Assembly (NCBI GenBank): GCA_019752015.1
Contig: JAIEMQ010000006.1
Location: 258,842 to 322,841, forward strand
Reading direction: 5' to 3'
From: Cyanobacteriota bacterium
GTDB lineage: Bacteria > Acidobacteriota > Vicinamibacteria > Vicinamibacterales > UBA2999
DNA: 64,000 bases
Made by a program: the position numbers and the translations under genes. Position 1 is the stretch's first letter. The number at the start of each line of letters is the position of its first letter. Below are positions 63,588 through 64,000 of this stretch, one piece after another. The notes under the pieces were generated by a model, which was given only the letters and a program-made list of their open reading frames with translations, did no database searches and was not told the origin of the DNA.

Positions 63588-64000
63588 ACCGGGCGCGCGC
63601 CCGAGCCCTGACGGCATTCCGCTGTCGGTGCCGCTGATCGGCGGCAACGCGTGGAAATACGTCAAGCAGTGCCTGGACGATGGCTGGGTGTCGTCGGCGG
63701 GCCCGTTCGTCACGCGCTTCGAGCGCGAGGTCGCGGCCACGAGCGGCCGAAAGCATGGCGTCGCGTGTGCGAGCGGCACGGCGGCGCTGCATCTGGCGCT
63801 GATCGTCGCCGGCGTCGAGTCGAGCGACGAAGTCGTGGTGCCGGCGCTGACCTTCGCGGCTCCGGCGAACGCGGTTCGGTACGTTGGCGCGTGGCCCGTG
63901 TTCGTGGATATCGAGCCGCACTACTGGCAGATCGATCCGCAACGGCTCACGGACTTCATCGAGCGTCGATGCGAGTGGACCAATCGCACGCTGATCAATC
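63571..64000 (+). CDS. legC: LegC-like PLP-dependent aminotransferase (3' end outside window)
   Basis: The first 143 residues of a DegT/DnrJ/EryC1 aminotransferase. DGIPLSVPLIGGNAWKYVKQCLDDGWVSSAGPFVTRFEREVA is the characteristic start of LegC-type enzymes; CASGTAALHLAL and PALTFAAPANAVRYVGAWPVFVDIEP match the family. The catalytic lysine lies beyond the edge. It should aminate the 4-keto sugar made by LegB. GTG 63571 is the start, overlapping LegB by 17 bases. The LegI synthase and LegH acetyltransferase expected beside it are not visible, probably lying just outside. Confidence 0.85.
   Translation, partial: MSTRFEPGARPSPDGIPLSVPLIGGNAWKYVKQCLDDGWVSSAGPFVTRFEREVAATSGRKHGVACASGTAALHLALIVAGVESSDEVVVPALTFAAPANAVRYVGAWPVFVDIEPHYWQIDPQRLTDFIERRCEWTNRTLIN

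Overview
The window is one 64 kb stretch of high-GC, densely packed bacterial DNA. Housekeeping genes sit at the left edge (the end of pdxA, then smpB) and almost everything else belongs to a very large surface-polysaccharide locus. Two Wzm/Wzt O-antigen-type ABC exporters, nonulosonic-acid genes and many GT-B glycosyltransferases indicate a Gram-negative cell envelope. The GC-rich style, the MarR_EPS-type regulator, the SxtJ/DUF5989/carbamoyltransferase trio and several families of short palindromic and heptameric repeats would fit an acidobacterium (for example Vicinamibacteria), but this taxonomic guess is inference only. I recognise 62 protein genes. I see no rRNA, tRNA, CRISPR, prophage or transposase, and no gene-free stretch longer than about 200 bases.

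Layout. 1-3.8 kb: pdxA end, smpB, an RmlD-like reductase, a 2-hydroxyacid dehydrogenase and an NAD-dependent epimerase, closed by a terminator hairpin. 3.8-4.0 kb: the one clear regulatory region, with a TATAAT promoter carrying three identical-format palindromes (GTTCA-N5-TGAAC). 4.0-11.3 kb: a PtmA-like SDR, transketolase, aldehyde dehydrogenase, LegG-like hydrolysing 2-epimerase, LegF-like CMP-sugar synthetase and a MarR_EPS-Rossmann regulator. 11.3-15.3 kb: two epimerases, a methyltransferase and a flavin oxidoreductase. 15.3-17.8 kb: a two-gene minus-strand island (GT39-like membrane protein, GT4). 17.9-64 kb: about 45 plus-strand genes, mostly overlapping by 1-4 bases or separated by at most about 32 bases.

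The long run contains recognisable modules: twin SGNH hydrolases, twin membrane proteins and SxtJ/DUF5989/carbamoyltransferase (17.9-24.6 kb); ABC exporter 1 with glycosyltransferases (24.6-35.3 kb); a membrane polymerase-like protein, a DUF4330-like protein and a degenerate transglutaminase-like protein (35.3-40 kb); a WbpB/WbpD/WbpI set for a 2,3-diamino uronic acid (40-42.6 kb); ABC exporter 2 (42.6-44.7 kb); an aminotransferase, an AsnB-type amidotransferase, FemAB-like, acetyltransferase and other decorating enzymes (44.7-57.7 kb); and PtmE, LegB and LegC at the right edge (61.5-64 kb), where LegC runs off the window.

Taken together, the genes probably make one or two exported glycans containing a CMP-activated legionaminic-type nonulosonic acid (made by the GDP-sugar route, PtmE/LegB/LegC/LegG/LegF) and a WbpB/D/I-type uronic acid, decorated by methyl, acetyl, carbamoyl and amide groups. 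The NeuB/LegI-type synthase is not in the window. Several repeat families lie at gene ends, and some are read through as part of proteins.
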